Source: JAMHWF01 sp048500255
GTDB lineage: Bacteria; Pseudomonadota; Gammaproteobacteria; Burkholderiales; Burkholderiaceae_C
Direction: 5' to 3'
Length of the DNA: 64,000 bases
NCBI GenBank assembly: GCA_048500255.1
Contig: JASNYH010000001.1
Location: forward strand, 62,001 to 126,000
Part shown: in pieces, positions 22,606-32,200 of the stretch
Layout of the letters: the number at the start of each line of letters is the position of its first letter
Numbering within the stretch: the first letter of the stretch is position 1
Position numbers and translations under genes: made by a program
The notes under the pieces: generated by a model
Seen by the model: the letters and a program-made list of their open reading frames with translations, nothing else
What the model was told of the DNA's origin: nothing
The model's database searches: none

Positions 22606-24273
22606 TCAGCCGGAGCGGCCGGCGCGCCGCAGGATCGCCGTCATCTCGTCGCGATCGGTCGGGCGCCGCTCGCGCGCGACGAGCTGCCAACCCGCCGGTG
22701 CGGGCTGCGGCGCGTGCGCCGGCTCGACGCGCAGCCACCAGTCGCAGCGCGGCGCATCCGCCGCAGCCGACGTGGCAGCCCGCGCATCGACGCGCCAGCC
22801 GCCGTGCACCTCGAGCGCCGCCACGTGGGCCAGCGGCATGCCGGGCGCCGCGATGCAGGCGTCGCGCGGCACGTGCTGCGCGATGCGCTCGACCAGCGGG
22901 CGGTAGCTGCGCGCATAGTTGAGCAGCGGCAACCACAGCGTCATCAGCAGCAGCCAGCACAGCGCCACACCGCTGGCCGGAAGTACCAGGCTCTTCCACA
23001 GCGCCGGCTGGTGGCGGCCGGTGCGCCAGCGCACCAGCCACAGCCACGCCAGCGTACCGAGCGCCGCCAGCACGAGCTCGAGCGCCGAGAAGCGCGCGAC
23101 GAAGCCCGGCGCCAACCTGGCCACGTTGGCCGCCGGTTTGGCCGGCACGCCGGTCAGCACGGCCGTGTAGATGACCCAGATCGCGAGCGCCGCGGCGCTG
23201 AAGAAGAAAACGCTGAACCAGTCGATCGCCGCCGCCAGGCTGCGCTCGAGCGTCGGCAGCGCGAACGCCGCCAGCACGGCGATCGCCGGCAGGCCGGCGA
23301 GCAGCGCGCGGTCCGAGCCGCCCATCGCGACGCAGGCGGCGAGCGCGACGACGACGGCCGACAGCGGCACCGAGATGTGCCGGTGCAGCAGGTGGCGACG
23401 CCAGCGCCACAGCGTCCACAGCGCCAGCGGCCACGCCGGCCACGGGAACCACAGCAGCAGGCGCAGCAGCGAGCCCGGCGACACCGTGCCGACGCGCCAC
23501 GCCCACACGCCCAGTGCACTCGCCGTCGCTGCGGCGAGCACGCCGCCGGCGAGCACCCACGGCGCGAAGCGGCGCGCCGGCTCGTAGCTCGAGCGCCAGC
23601 AGACGATCGCGCCGACCGCGGCGAGCGCGACGGCCGTCGACGGCGCACCGCTGGCCGCCAGCGCCGGCAGCGCCGCCAGCACGGCGGCGCGCGACGCACG
23701 CCGCCGATAGGGGCTGGCCGCCAGGCCGTAGACGAACAGCGTCGCGCCGGCCATCTGCACCAGGTCGGGCGTCGTCTCGTGTCCGAGCTGCAGCAGGCCG
23801 AGGCTGGCGATCAGCGCGAGCAGCGCGCCGTCGGCGACGGCGCGCGCATAGTCGACGACCTTGGCCTCGCCGCCGAAGGCCAGCGGCAGCGGTTGCGCCG
23901 CCTCGGTGCGCGCGAGGTGGAACGTGGCGTACCACGTCAGCACGAGCACCAACGCCAGCACGATCGCGAACGGGATGCGCGCCGCAAGCGCCGGGTCGGC
24001 GAGCGGCTGCAGCAGGCGGATCGACGCGGCGCCGAGCCAGTACGGCAGCACGGCGACGTCGAGAGGCACGCCGCCGACGGCCGGCGCGAACCACGACGCG
24101 CGGCCCTCGACGATGCCCATCATCGCGCCGAACGCCGTGATGTCGGCGGCCTTCCATGGGTCACGGCCGAACACGCCGGGGATCAGGTAGGCAGCGCAGA
24201 ACAGCAGCAGCGCGACGCGCGGCAGGCGCTGGGCGGCGCGCTCGGTGACCAGGGCAGGGTTCGGCGTGTTCAC
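22606..24273 (-). CDS. ArnT-like polytopic glycosyltransferase (GT-C), putative
   Basis: This 555-residue protein has about ten to twelve hydrophobic segments and an early GRDPWKAADITAFGAMMG motif similar to the first periplasmic loop of ArnT/PMT-type GT-C glycosyltransferases, which use polyprenyl-phosphate sugars to modify lipids or proteins outside the inner membrane. The C-terminal 90 residues form a soluble tail (CIAAPGMPLAHVAALEVHGGWRVD...). Donor and acceptor are unknown. The start is uncertain: GTG at 24273 (VNTPNPALVTERA) places the first membrane helix at about residue 15, but no ribosome site precedes it. It is convergent with phoR, 19 bases apart. Confidence 0.65.
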   Translation of the reverse strand: MNTPNPALVTERAAQRLPRVALLLFCAAYLIPGVFGRDPWKAADITAFGAMMGIVEGRASWFAPAVGGVPLDVAVLPYWLGAASIRLLQPLADPALAARIPFAIVLALVLVLTWYATFHLARTEAAQPLPLAFGGEAKVVDYARAVADGALLALIASLGLLQLGHETTPDLVQMAGATLFVYGLAASPYRRRASRAAVLAALPALAASGAPSTAVALAAVGAIVCWRSSYEPARRFAPWVLAGGVLAAATASALGVWAWRVGTVSPGSLLRLLLWFPWPAWPLALWTLWRWRRHLLHRHISVPLSAVVVALAACVAMGGSDRALLAGLPAIAVLAAFALPTLERSLAAAIDWFSVFFFSAAALAIWVIYTAVLTGVPAKPAANVARLAPGFVARFSALELVLAALGTLAWLWLVRWRTGRHQPALWKSLVLPASGVALCWLLLMTLWLPLLNYARSYRPLVERIAQHVPRDACIAAPGMPLAHVAALEVHGGWRVDARAATSAAADAPRCDWWLRVEPAHAPQPAPAGWQLVARERRPTDRDEMTAILRRAGRSG

Positions 24274-24328
24274 GTTTCGGCTGCGCGGCGGGCAGCGCGC
24301 ATCATGCAGCAACGGGCGCTGCCGGCAA

Positions 24329-24353
24329 CAAAAAAGGCAGCCGAGGCTGCCTT
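24329..24353 (-). terminator. Intrinsic terminator after rpmE2
   Basis: On the minus strand AAGGCAGC-CTCG-GCTGCCTT forms an 8-bp stem-loop followed by a run of six T. It lies 20 bases after the L31 stop and separates it from the downstream glycosyltransferase gene. Confidence 0.85.
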
Positions 24354-24373
24354 CGCCGTGCCTGCGCGACGGA

Positions 24374-24634
24374 TCACTTCTTGAGACCGACGCGGGCGAA
24401 CTTGTTGCGGAACTTCTCGACGCGGCCGCCCAGCGAATCGACGCTCTTCTGCGTGCCGGTGTAGAAGGCATGCGACTCGCTCGAGGTCTCGAGCTTGTAC
24501 AGCGGCAGCTCGCGGCCGTCGTCCAGCTTGATCGTCTCCCTGGTCTGCGCGCACGAGCGCGTGACGAACTTGAAGCCGTTGGACTGGTCGACGAAGCAGA
24601 CGTCGCGGTAGGCGGGGTGGATGCCTTCTTTCAT
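24374..24634 (-). CDS. rpmE2: 50S ribosomal protein L31, type B
   Basis: This 86-residue ribosomal protein opens with MKEGIHPAYRDVCFVDQSNGFKF and ends with VEKFRNKFARVGLKK, the type B (C-minus) L31 form. It lacks the paired Cys zinc motif of type A; only Cys13 and a Cys near position 27 are present. In organisms with both forms, type B replaces the zinc-binding paralogue in low zinc; here it may be the only copy, which cannot be judged from this window. ATG at 24634 is favoured over an upstream in-frame codon by the family N-terminus and a GAGG in the leader. It has its own promoter and terminator. Confidence 0.95.
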   Translation of the reverse strand: MKEGIHPAYRDVCFVDQSNGFKFVTRSCAQTRETIKLDDGRELPLYKLETSSESHAFYTGTQKSVDSLGGRVEKFRNKFARVGLKK

Positions 24635-24706
24635 GGGGGAGAAACCTCTCGATGCCGTGCCGGGAGCCACGCCGCACCGTGCGGCGCACTTGCCGATGAA
24701 GAGCGG

Positions 24707-24712
24707 ATTATA
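24707..24712 (-). promoter_or_regulatory. -10 element for rpmE2
   Basis: A perfect TATAAT on the minus strand lies 16 bases after the rho stop codon. Transcription would start near 24700, giving a 66-base leader with a GCCGC/GCGGC hairpin at 24671-24685. No good -35 hexamer is seen. Confidence 0.45.
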
Positions 24713-24727
24713 GCGGTCGACCCGAGG

Positions 24728-25993
24728 TCAGCCGCCCCGCCTCATCATGTCGAAGAAGTCGAGGTTGTTCTTCGTCGACTTCATCTTGTCGAGGATGAAC
24801 TCCATCGCCTCGATCTCGTCCATCGGATAGAGCAGCTTGCGCAGGATCCACGTCTTTTGCAGGATCTCGGGCTTGAGCAGCAGCTCCTCGCGGCGCGTGC
24901 CGCTCTTGTTGATGAGGATCGACGGGTAGACGCGCTTCTCGGCCATGCGGCGGTCGAGGTGGATCTCGCAGTTGCCGGTGCCCTTGAACTCCTCGTAGAT
25001 CACTTCGTCCATGCGGCTGCCGGTGTCGATCAGCGCCGTGCCGATGATCGTCAGCGAGCCGCCTTCCTCGACGTTGCGCGCCGCGCCGAAGAAGCGCTTG
25101 GGGCGCTGCAGCGCGTTGGCATCGACGCCGCCGGTGAGCACCTTGCCCGAGCTCGGCAGCACGTTGTTGTAGGCGCGCGCCAGGCGGGTGATCGAGTCGA
25201 GCAGGATGACGACGTCCTTCTTCAGCTCGACCAGGCGCTTGGCGCGCTCGATCACCATCTCGGCCACCTGCACGTGGCGCGCCGCCGGCTCGTCGAAGGT
25301 CGAGCTGATGACTTCGCCGCGCACGGTGCGCACCATCTCGGTCACCTCCTCGGGGCGCTCGTCCACGAGCAGCACGATCAGGTAGACATCGGGGTGGTTG
25401 GCGACGATGGCGTGCGCGAGCTGCTGCATCATCACCGTCTTGCCCGTCTTGGGCTGCGCGACGAGCAGCGCGCGCTGGCCTTTGCCGATCGGCGCGATGA
25501 GGTCGATGATGCGCGCCGTGACGTTTTCTTCGCCCTTGAAGTTGTCGCGCTCGAGCTTGAACTGCTCCTTGGGAAACAAGGGCGTCAGGTTCTCGAACAT
25601 GATCTTGTGCTTGCTCTCCTCGGGAGCAAGCCCGTTGACGCGATCCACCTTCACGAGCGCGAAATAGCGCTCGCCGTCCTTGGGGACGCGCACCTCGCCC
25701 TCGATGGCATCGCCGGTATGCAGGTTGAAGCGGCGGATCTGGCTCGGCGACAGATAGATGTCGTCGGTCGACGCCATGTAGCTCGCGTCGGGCGAGCGCA
25801 GGAAGCCGAAGCCGTCGGGCAGCACCTCGAGCACGCCGTCGCCGAAGACCTGCTCGCCCGCCTTGGCGCGCTTCTTCATGATGGCGAACATCAGCTCCTG
25901 CTTGCGCATGCGAGCGACGTTGTCGATCTCCAGCGCCTCGCCCATCTTGATGAGTTCGGAGACGTGCTGCGCCTTGAGTTCTGACAGATGCAT
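24728..25993 (-). CDS. rho: Transcription termination factor Rho
   Basis: Rho is the hexameric RNA-dependent ATPase that terminates unstructured, C-rich transcripts. The 421-residue protein has the N-terminal Rho helical domain (about 1-45), the RNA-binding cold-shock-like domain with DGFGFLRS (60-67), Walker A PKTGKT (181-186), Walker B VILLDSITRLARAYN, and the Q/R loops, ending DFFDMMRRGG. Length matches the usual 419-422. It follows trxA on the same strand, a common proteobacterial order. The 227-base gap before it has no clear sigma-70 promoter, so transcription may come from trxA. Confidence 0.98.
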   Translation of the reverse strand: MHLSELKAQHVSELIKMGEALEIDNVARMRKQELMFAIMKKRAKAGEQVFGDGVLEVLPDGFGFLRSPDASYMASTDDIYLSPSQIRRFNLHTGDAIEGEVRVPKDGERYFALVKVDRVNGLAPEESKHKIMFENLTPLFPKEQFKLERDNFKGEENVTARIIDLIAPIGKGQRALLVAQPKTGKTVMMQQLAHAIVANHPDVYLIVLLVDERPEEVTEMVRTVRGEVISSTFDEPAARHVQVAEMVIERAKRLVELKKDVVILLDSITRLARAYNNVLPSSGKVLTGGVDANALQRPKRFFGAARNVEEGGSLTIIGTALIDTGSRMDEVIYEEFKGTGNCEIHLDRRMAEKRVYPSILINKSGTRREELLLKPEILQKTWILRKLLYPMDEIEAMEFILDKMKSTKNNLDFFDMMRRGG

Positions 25994-26177
25994 GGGTCGA
26001 TGCCCTGGTGGGATGCCGTCGCGCCAGGAGGCGACCGGCTGGATGGATCGAACGGCGCGCCGCGGGCCCGGGATTCAGGCAGCGCGGCCGTGCGTGGCGA
26101 TCCGCAAACGTGAACGCTGGATTGGGGGCCGAACCGACGCGCCGGGGTCGGGCGTGGTGGCAATCACTTGCCGCAGC

Positions 26178-26204
26178 GCCGGCTGGCTCGTGGCGTCAGC
26201 CGGC
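26178..26204 (-). terminator. Hairpin in the trxA-rho gap
   Basis: GCCGGCTG (26178-26185) pairs with CAGCCGGC (26197-26204), an 8-bp stem with an 11-base loop, starting 17 bases after the trxA stop on the minus strand. No U-run follows. It may be a 3'-end structure for trxA or part of the rho leader. The rest of this 227-base gap shows nothing else I can support. Confidence 0.4.
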
Positions 26205-26220
26205 CTGCGAATGACGGCGA

Positions 26221-26547
26221 TTATAGATGACCGTCGAGGAAGGCGGTCAACTGGGCCTTGGACAGCGCGCCAACCTTGGTCGCGGCGAGCTGTCCGTCCT
26301 TGAACAGCATCAGCGTCGGGATGCCGCGGATGCCGAACTTCGCCGGCACGTCGCGGTTTTCGTCGACGTTCATCTTGGCGATCTGCAGCTTGTCGCCGTA
26401 GGACCTCGACACCTCGTCGAGGATGGGCGCGATCATCTTGCAGGGACCGCACCACTCGGCCCAGTAGTCGACCAGGACCGGCTTGCTCGACTTGAGCACG
26501 TCGCTCTCGAACGACGCATCGGAGACGTTTTTGATCAGTTCGCTCAT
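26221..26547 (-). CDS. trxA: Thioredoxin
   Basis: TrxA is the general cytosolic dithiol reductant for ribonucleotide reductase, PAPS reductase and other proteins. The 108-residue protein has the canonical WCGPC active site (Cys33, Cys36), Asp27 in LVDYWAEW, the cis-Pro loop GIRGIPTLMLF and the closing helix ALSKAQLTAFLDGHL. It starts MSELIKNVSD at 26547, preceded by a GAGG. It is divergent from the addB-like gene, with a 117-base intergenic space that probably holds promoters for both; I see no convincing hexamer pair there. Confidence 0.97.
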   Translation of the reverse strand: MSELIKNVSDASFESDVLKSSKPVLVDYWAEWCGPCKMIAPILDEVSRSYGDKLQIAKMNVDENRDVPAKFGIRGIPTLMLFKDGQLAATKVGALSKAQLTAFLDGHL

Positions 26548-26664
26548 GGAGGGGATCCTCGGGCGTTGCCCGTACTCGGGGTCGCCGGCCGATGCCGGGG
26601 CGCAAGGCACAATGATTCTGACACAAAGCCTCAGGGGGGCGGGCGCGATGGCCCGCGCCATGCC

Positions 26665-29277
26665 ATGGTGACGCAGCTCGAACGACACGCCATCGCGCCC
26701 GACGCCGACGTCGACGCGGCGTGGGATGCCATCGTGTGCGACGTGCGGCAATGGGCAGGCGCGCGCGAGGTGGCGCTGCGCGATGCGGTGCTGCTTGTGC
26801 CGTTCGCGCAGCTGCTCGCGCCGGCGCGCCGCGCCTGGGCGCGCGGCGGCGGCTGGCTGCCGCGCATCGAGACCACACAGACGCTGGCCGCCGCGCTCGG
26901 CCCGCCGCCGCGGCGCAGCGCCGGCCAGCCGACGCTCGACGTCGCGCGCGACCGTCTCGCTGCCGCCGCGCTGCTCCAAACGCAGTCGTGGCTGCGCGAG
27001 TGGCGGCGCCACGACGCGCGGCGCTTCGAGCATGCGGTCGGCTCCGTCGTCGAGCTGGCGCAGGCTTTCGTGCGCGCCTCCGCCGCCCAGCCGCCGGCGC
27101 GGCGCGAGGCCTGGTGGGACTCGGCGCGCGCGCGCCTCGCGCAGGCGCCGGCCGTGGCGCGCGCCGAAGGCGCGCTGGCGCGCATCGCGCTCGAGTGGGC
27201 GGCGACGTCGACGCCGCCGTCGACCGACGCGCTGCACGCGCTGGCGCCGTCGGCATGGATCGTCGTGCAGGCCGGCGGCCCCGATGCGCTGGCGCAGTCG
27301 CTCGTCGAGCAGGCGAGTGCGCACCGTGCCTGCCTCGTCGTCGACGCCGATCTGCCGCTCGACGCGCCGTTCGCGCAGGTCGGCGTGGCGACGCGCGTCG
27401 CGACGGCGCTGAGCGACGACGCCGAGGACGAGGCGCAGCGCGCGGCGGCGCACGTCATCGCCACGCTGCACGAGGGCCGCGTGCCGGTGGCGCTGATCGC
27501 GCAGGACCGCTCGCTGCTGCGCCGTGTGCACGCGCTGCTGGCGCGCCGCGGCGTACCCGTCGTCGACGAGACCGGCTGGCGCCTGTCGACGACGCGCGCC
27601 GCCGCGCGCGTGATGTCGCTGCTGCGCGCGATGCGCGCCGAAGCCCCGGCCGACGACGTGCTCGATGCACTGAAGACGGCCGCGCGTGCCGGCGCCGACG
27701 CGCTCGAGCGCGCGCTGCGGCGCGCGCGCTGCACCACGTCGCGCGGCATCGAGACGCTGGCGCTGCAGTCCGACGCCGCCGCGACGTGGGACGCCGTCGC
27801 CGCGCAGCGCGCGGTCTTCGCCCGGGCGCCGCGGCGTCCGCTCGCCGCGTGGCTCGAAGCGCTCGACGCGGCACTGCGCGCGCTCGGCCATCGCGCGGCG
27901 CTGGAGGACGACCTCGCCGGGCGGCAGGTGCTTGCCGTGCTCGGCCTCGACGGCGTTGCCGCGCCCGCGGCGGGCGACGAAGTGCCGCTGGGCTTCGCCG
28001 AGTTCGTCGACTGGATCGACGCCGTGCTCGAGCACGCGAGCTTCGTGCCCGAGACGGCGCCGGGCGCCGCCGTCGTCATCACGCCGCTGGCGCGCGCCAT
28101 GCTGCGCCCGTTCGCCGCTGTCGTTCTCGCCGGCGCCGACGAGCGCCGGCTCGGCGCGGGCGGGGCGGCGCTGCCGCTCGTCGGCGACGCCGACGCGGCG
28201 GCGCTCGGCCTGCCCGATGCGCAGCGGCGGCGCGAGCGCGAATTGCTCGCCTTCGCGCAACTGCTGCGCGCGCCGTCGCTCGTGCTGCTGCGCCGGCGCC
28301 ACGACGACAGCGAGCCGCTCGGCGCCAGCGTGCTGTGGCAGCGCCTCGTGCTGACGCGCCGCCGGCGCGGCCTCGCCGTCGACGACGCGCCCGACGCCCG
28401 CGCGCGCCTCGCCGTGGCGGCCGCGGCGATCGCGCGCCCGGCGCCGTCCGCCGCCGCACTGCTGCCGCCGCGGCTGAGCGCCAGCGCCGTCGAGGCGCTG
28501 CGCGCCTGCCCCTATCGATTCCATGCGCTCGATCTGCTGCGCCTGCGCGAAGTCGACGAACTCGACGACGCCGTCGAGAAGCGCCACTACGGCGAATGGC
28601 TGCACGCCGTGCTGCACCGCTTCCACGCGACGCGCGAGCGTCCGCAACCGGCCGACGTCGAACAGCAGCGCCTGCGTGAGCTCGGCAGCGCGCTGCGCGA
28701 CGAGAGCGGCCTCGACGCCGCCGCTTTCGTGCCTTACGACGCGACCTTCGAGCGCTTCGTGCCGCGCTACGTCGGGTGGCTGCACGCGCGCGACCGCGAC
28801 GGCGCGCGCTGGCGCGAAGGCGAGCTCGCGCTCGAGGCGGCGCCTCCTGCGCTCGGCGGCATGCGGCTGGTCGGGCGCATCGACCGCATCGACGCCGTGG
28901 CGACGCCGAAGGGGCGCGCGCTGCAGCTCATCGACTACAAGACGGGCTCGGCCACCAGGCTGCGCCAGCTCGTGCGCCAGCGCGGCGAGGACACGCAGCT
29001 CGCGTTCTATGCCGCACTCGTTGCCGACACGCGGCGCGAGGAGGGCGGCGCCGCCGCGCTGCAGGCCGCCTACCTGCCCCTCGACGACGCCGATGGCCTC
29101 GCGCTGCTGCCGCACGACGACGTCGACGCGACGGCGCGCGCGCTCATCGACGGCCTGGCGCACGACCTCGAGCGGCTGCGCGCCGGCACCGGGCTGCCTG
29201 CGCTCGGCGAGGGCGCGCTCTGCGAGCACTGCGCGGTGCGCGGCCTGTGCCGTCGCGACGACTGGGCAGCTGCATGA
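26665..29277 (+). CDS. AddB/RexB-like PD-(D/E)XK nuclease subunit
   Basis: This 870-residue protein is the probable partner of the UvrD-type helicase that follows, together resembling AddAB double-strand-break resection enzymes. The C-terminus (about 600-870) carries a RecB-family nuclease with GRIDRIDAV (near 735) and LIDYKTG (near 755). Four cysteines, Cys615 (RACPYRFH), Cys853, Cys856 and Cys862 (CEHCAVRGLC), match the AddB iron-sulfur staple. The N-terminal part has no intact Walker A, as in many betaproteobacterial homologues. ATG 26665 is tentative because no ribosome site is seen; earlier starts would run antisense into trxA. The stop overlaps the next ATG (ATGA). Confidence 0.85.
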   Translation: MVTQLERHAIAPDADVDAAWDAIVCDVRQWAGAREVALRDAVLLVPFAQLLAPARRAWARGGGWLPRIETTQTLAAALGPPPRRSAGQPTLDVARDRLAAAALLQTQSWLREWRRHDARRFEHAVGSVVELAQAFVRASAAQPPARREAWWDSARARLAQAPAVARAEGALARIALEWAATSTPPSTDALHALAPSAWIVVQAGGPDALAQSLVEQASAHRACLVVDADLPLDAPFAQVGVATRVATALSDDAEDEAQRAAAHVIATLHEGRVPVALIAQDRSLLRRVHALLARRGVPVVDETGWRLSTTRAAARVMSLLRAMRAEAPADDVLDALKTAARAGADALERALRRARCTTSRGIETLALQSDAAATWDAVAAQRAVFARAPRRPLAAWLEALDAALRALGHRAALEDDLAGRQVLAVLGLDGVAAPAAGDEVPLGFAEFVDWIDAVLEHASFVPETAPGAAVVITPLARAMLRPFAAVVLAGADERRLGAGGAALPLVGDADAAALGLPDAQRRRERELLAFAQLLRAPSLVLLRRRHDDSEPLGASVLWQRLVLTRRRRGLAVDDAPDARARLAVAAAAIARPAPSAAALLPPRLSASAVEALRACPYRFHALDLLRLREVDELDDAVEKRHYGEWLHAVLHRFHATRERPQPADVEQQRLRELGSALRDESGLDAAAFVPYDATFERFVPRYVGWLHARDRDGARWREGELALEAAPPALGGMRLVGRIDRIDAVATPKGRALQLIDYKTGSATRLRQLVRQRGEDTQLAFYAALVADTRREEGGAAALQAAYLPLDDADGLALLPHDDVDATARALIDGLAHDLERLRAGTGLPALGEGALCEHCAVRGLCRRDDWAAA

Positions 29278-32200
29278 CGAAGCCGCACCGCGACGAGGAG
29301 CCCGCCTATCGCGTCGACGGCGCGCACGTTGCGCGCGAGCGCTTCTACGAGGTCGCCTGCGACCCGCGGCGCGCCGTCGCCGTCGAGGCCTGCGCCGGCG
29401 CCGGCAAGACGTGGATGCTGGTGTCACGCATCGTGCGCGCGCTGCTCGACGGCACGCCGCCGCACGAGATCTTGGCCATCACGTTCACACGCAAGGCCGC
29501 TGGCGAGATGCGCCAGCGCCTCGACGATTGGCTGGCCGAGCTGGCGTCGCCGGCGACGCCCGATGACGCGCGCGTCGAGTGGCTCGTGCAGCGCGGCCTG
29601 CCGCGCGACGCCGCCGAACGGCGCGCCGGCGAGGCGGCGGCGCTGCACGAGCGCGTGCTCGCCGCCGGACGCGGTGTGCGCATCCTGACCTTCCACGGCT
29701 GGTTCTCGCAGCTCATGCGAGCCGCGCCGTTCGAGCTGCTGGCGCGGCTCGGGCTGCATCCGGGCATGGAGCTGATCGACGATCCGAGCGAGCTTGCCGA
29801 CGAGTTGCTGCGGCGCTTTCACGCCGCACTGCTCGACGATGCCGCGCTGCGCGCCGACTACACGGCGCTGGTCGGCGCGCGCGGCCGTGCGCGCACGCGC
29901 GACTGGCTGCTCGCGGCGTGGGACCGGCGCGTCGAGATCGAGCTCGCCGACGCCGCCGGCACGCTCGACGACTCGGTGCCCGGCGTCGATGCGGGCGGGC
30001 TGGCGCACCCCTCCGATGTGCTGCTCGGCGCGGCATGGCGCGAGCGCCTGGCGGCGGTGGCATTTCGTCTTTCCGTGGGCGGCGTGCGTGCCGCCAAGGC
30101 GGCGGCGGGCCTCGACGCCGCGCTCGCGGCGGCCGACGGCGCGACCGCCTTCGACGCCGCGTGGCGCGCCCTGTTCACCGACAAGGACGAGCCGCGCAAG
30201 CTCGGCAGCGATGCGGCCGTCGGCGCCGCCCAAGAGGCGCTCGCGGCGCTCGGCGAGCGCATCGCGGCGCACGAGGCGCACCTCGAGCACGCGCGCATGG
30301 CGCGGCTCGCGCGCCTGCTGCTGCGCGAATATGCGGTGCTCAAGCGCGCGCGCGGCGTCGCGGACATGAACGACCTCGAACGCTGCGCGCTGCTGCTGCT
30401 GCGCGACGCCGAGCTCGCCGGCTGGGTGCAGCAGCGCCTCGACGCCCAGGTGCGCCAGCTGCTCGTCGACGAGTTCCAGGACACCAGCCCGCTGCAGTGG
30501 CAGGCGCTGCACGCATGGCTCGCGGCCTACGCGGGCAGCGGCGGCGGCGGCGCGGCGGCGCCCGTCGTGTTCGTCGTCGGCGATCCGAAACAGAGCATCT
30601 ATCGCTTCCGCCGCGCCGAGCCACGCGTCTTCGCGGCGGCGCGCGAGTTCGTCGTGCAGGGCCTCGGCGGCAGCGTGCTCGAGTGCGACCACACGCGGCG
30701 CAACCCGCCCGCGCTGCTCGCCGTGCTGAACGATGTCTTCGCGGCGGCCCAGGCCGACGGCGCCTACGAAGGGTTTCGCGCCCACACGACGGCCTGCGAC
30801 GACGCCGACGGGCCCGCCGTGCTGGCGCTGCCAGCCGTCGAGCGCCCGCCCCGCCCGGCGCCGGCGACATCCGGCACGGCGTGGCGCGACAGCCTGACGA
30901 CGCCGCGCCTGGAGCCCGAGGAGGTGTTGCGCCAGCTCGAGGCCGAACGCGTCGCCGACGCGATCGCCGCGCTGCTGCGCGACGACGGCGTGCCGCCCGG
31001 CGACGTGATGGTGCTGGCGCGCCGGCGCACGTCGCTGCGCCTCGTCGCCGGCGCGCTGCAGCGCCGGCACCTGCCGTTCGCCGCGCCGGAGGATGCGGCG
31101 CTCGCCGACTCGGCCGTCGCACGCGACCTCGTCGCGCTGCTCGACGCGCTGGCGTCGCCGACGCACGACGTCTCGCTGGCTCAGGCACTTCGCAGCGCGC
31201 TCTTCGGCTGCAGCGACGACGACCTCGTCGCGCTGGCGCAGCGCGTGGCCGGCGGCGCGCCGGGCTGGTGGGCGGCGCTCGCCGACGCGCCGGCCGCCGC
31301 GCTCTCACCGGCGCTGCAGCGCGCGCAGCGCCTGCTCGCGCGCTGGCAGCAGGCGGCGCAGGCGCTGCCGCCGCACGACCTGCTCGACCTCGTGGTGCAT
31401 GAGGGGGAGGTGCATGCGCGCGTCGCGGCGCGCGTGCCGGCGGCGCTGCGCGCCGACGCCCTCGGCGCGATCGACGCGCTGCTCGCCCAGGCGCTCGAGC
31501 TCGACGGCGGCCGCTATGCCACGCCGTACAACTTCGTGCGCGCGCTGCGCCGGCGCCGCCTGCTCGCCACGCCGCCGCGCCAGGCTGACGCCGTGCAGTT
31601 GCTCACCGTGCACGGCGCCAAGGGGCTCGAGGCGCCGTACGTCTTCGTGACCGACGCCGACCCGCAGCCGCTCAACGGCGAGACCTCGACGCTGCTCGTC
31701 GACTGGCCGGTCGACGCGCCGGCGCCGCGCTGCTGCGCCTTCGTCGCCGCGGAGTCGCGCTGCCCGCCGGCGCTGGCTGCTCTGCTCGCGCGCGAACAGG
31801 CGGCGCGCGCGCGCGAAGAGCTCAACGGCCTCTACGTCGCAATGACGCGCGCGAGCGCGCGCCTCGTCGTCAGCAGCACCGAGCCGTCGCGGCGCGGTGC
31901 GGCGCCGAGCTGGTGGCAGCGCCTGCTGCCCCATGCCGGCGCGTGGCACGTCGAGCCGGTGGCCGCGCCGCCGGGCGTCGAGGCGGCGGCCTCGCTGCGG
32001 CAGCTGCCCGCGTGGAGCGGCGCGCCGCAACCGGAGGGCGTGTCGCCGACCGTCGCCGACAGCGTCGCGGCGCAGCTGGGCCGCGCCGTGCATCGTTTGC
32101 TCGAGTGGACGATGGCGGCCGGCGTCGAGCGCCGCGGCGACGCGTTCGCCGAGGCGGCGCGCCAGGCGGCAGCCGAGTTCGGCCTCGCGCCGGCGCAGTC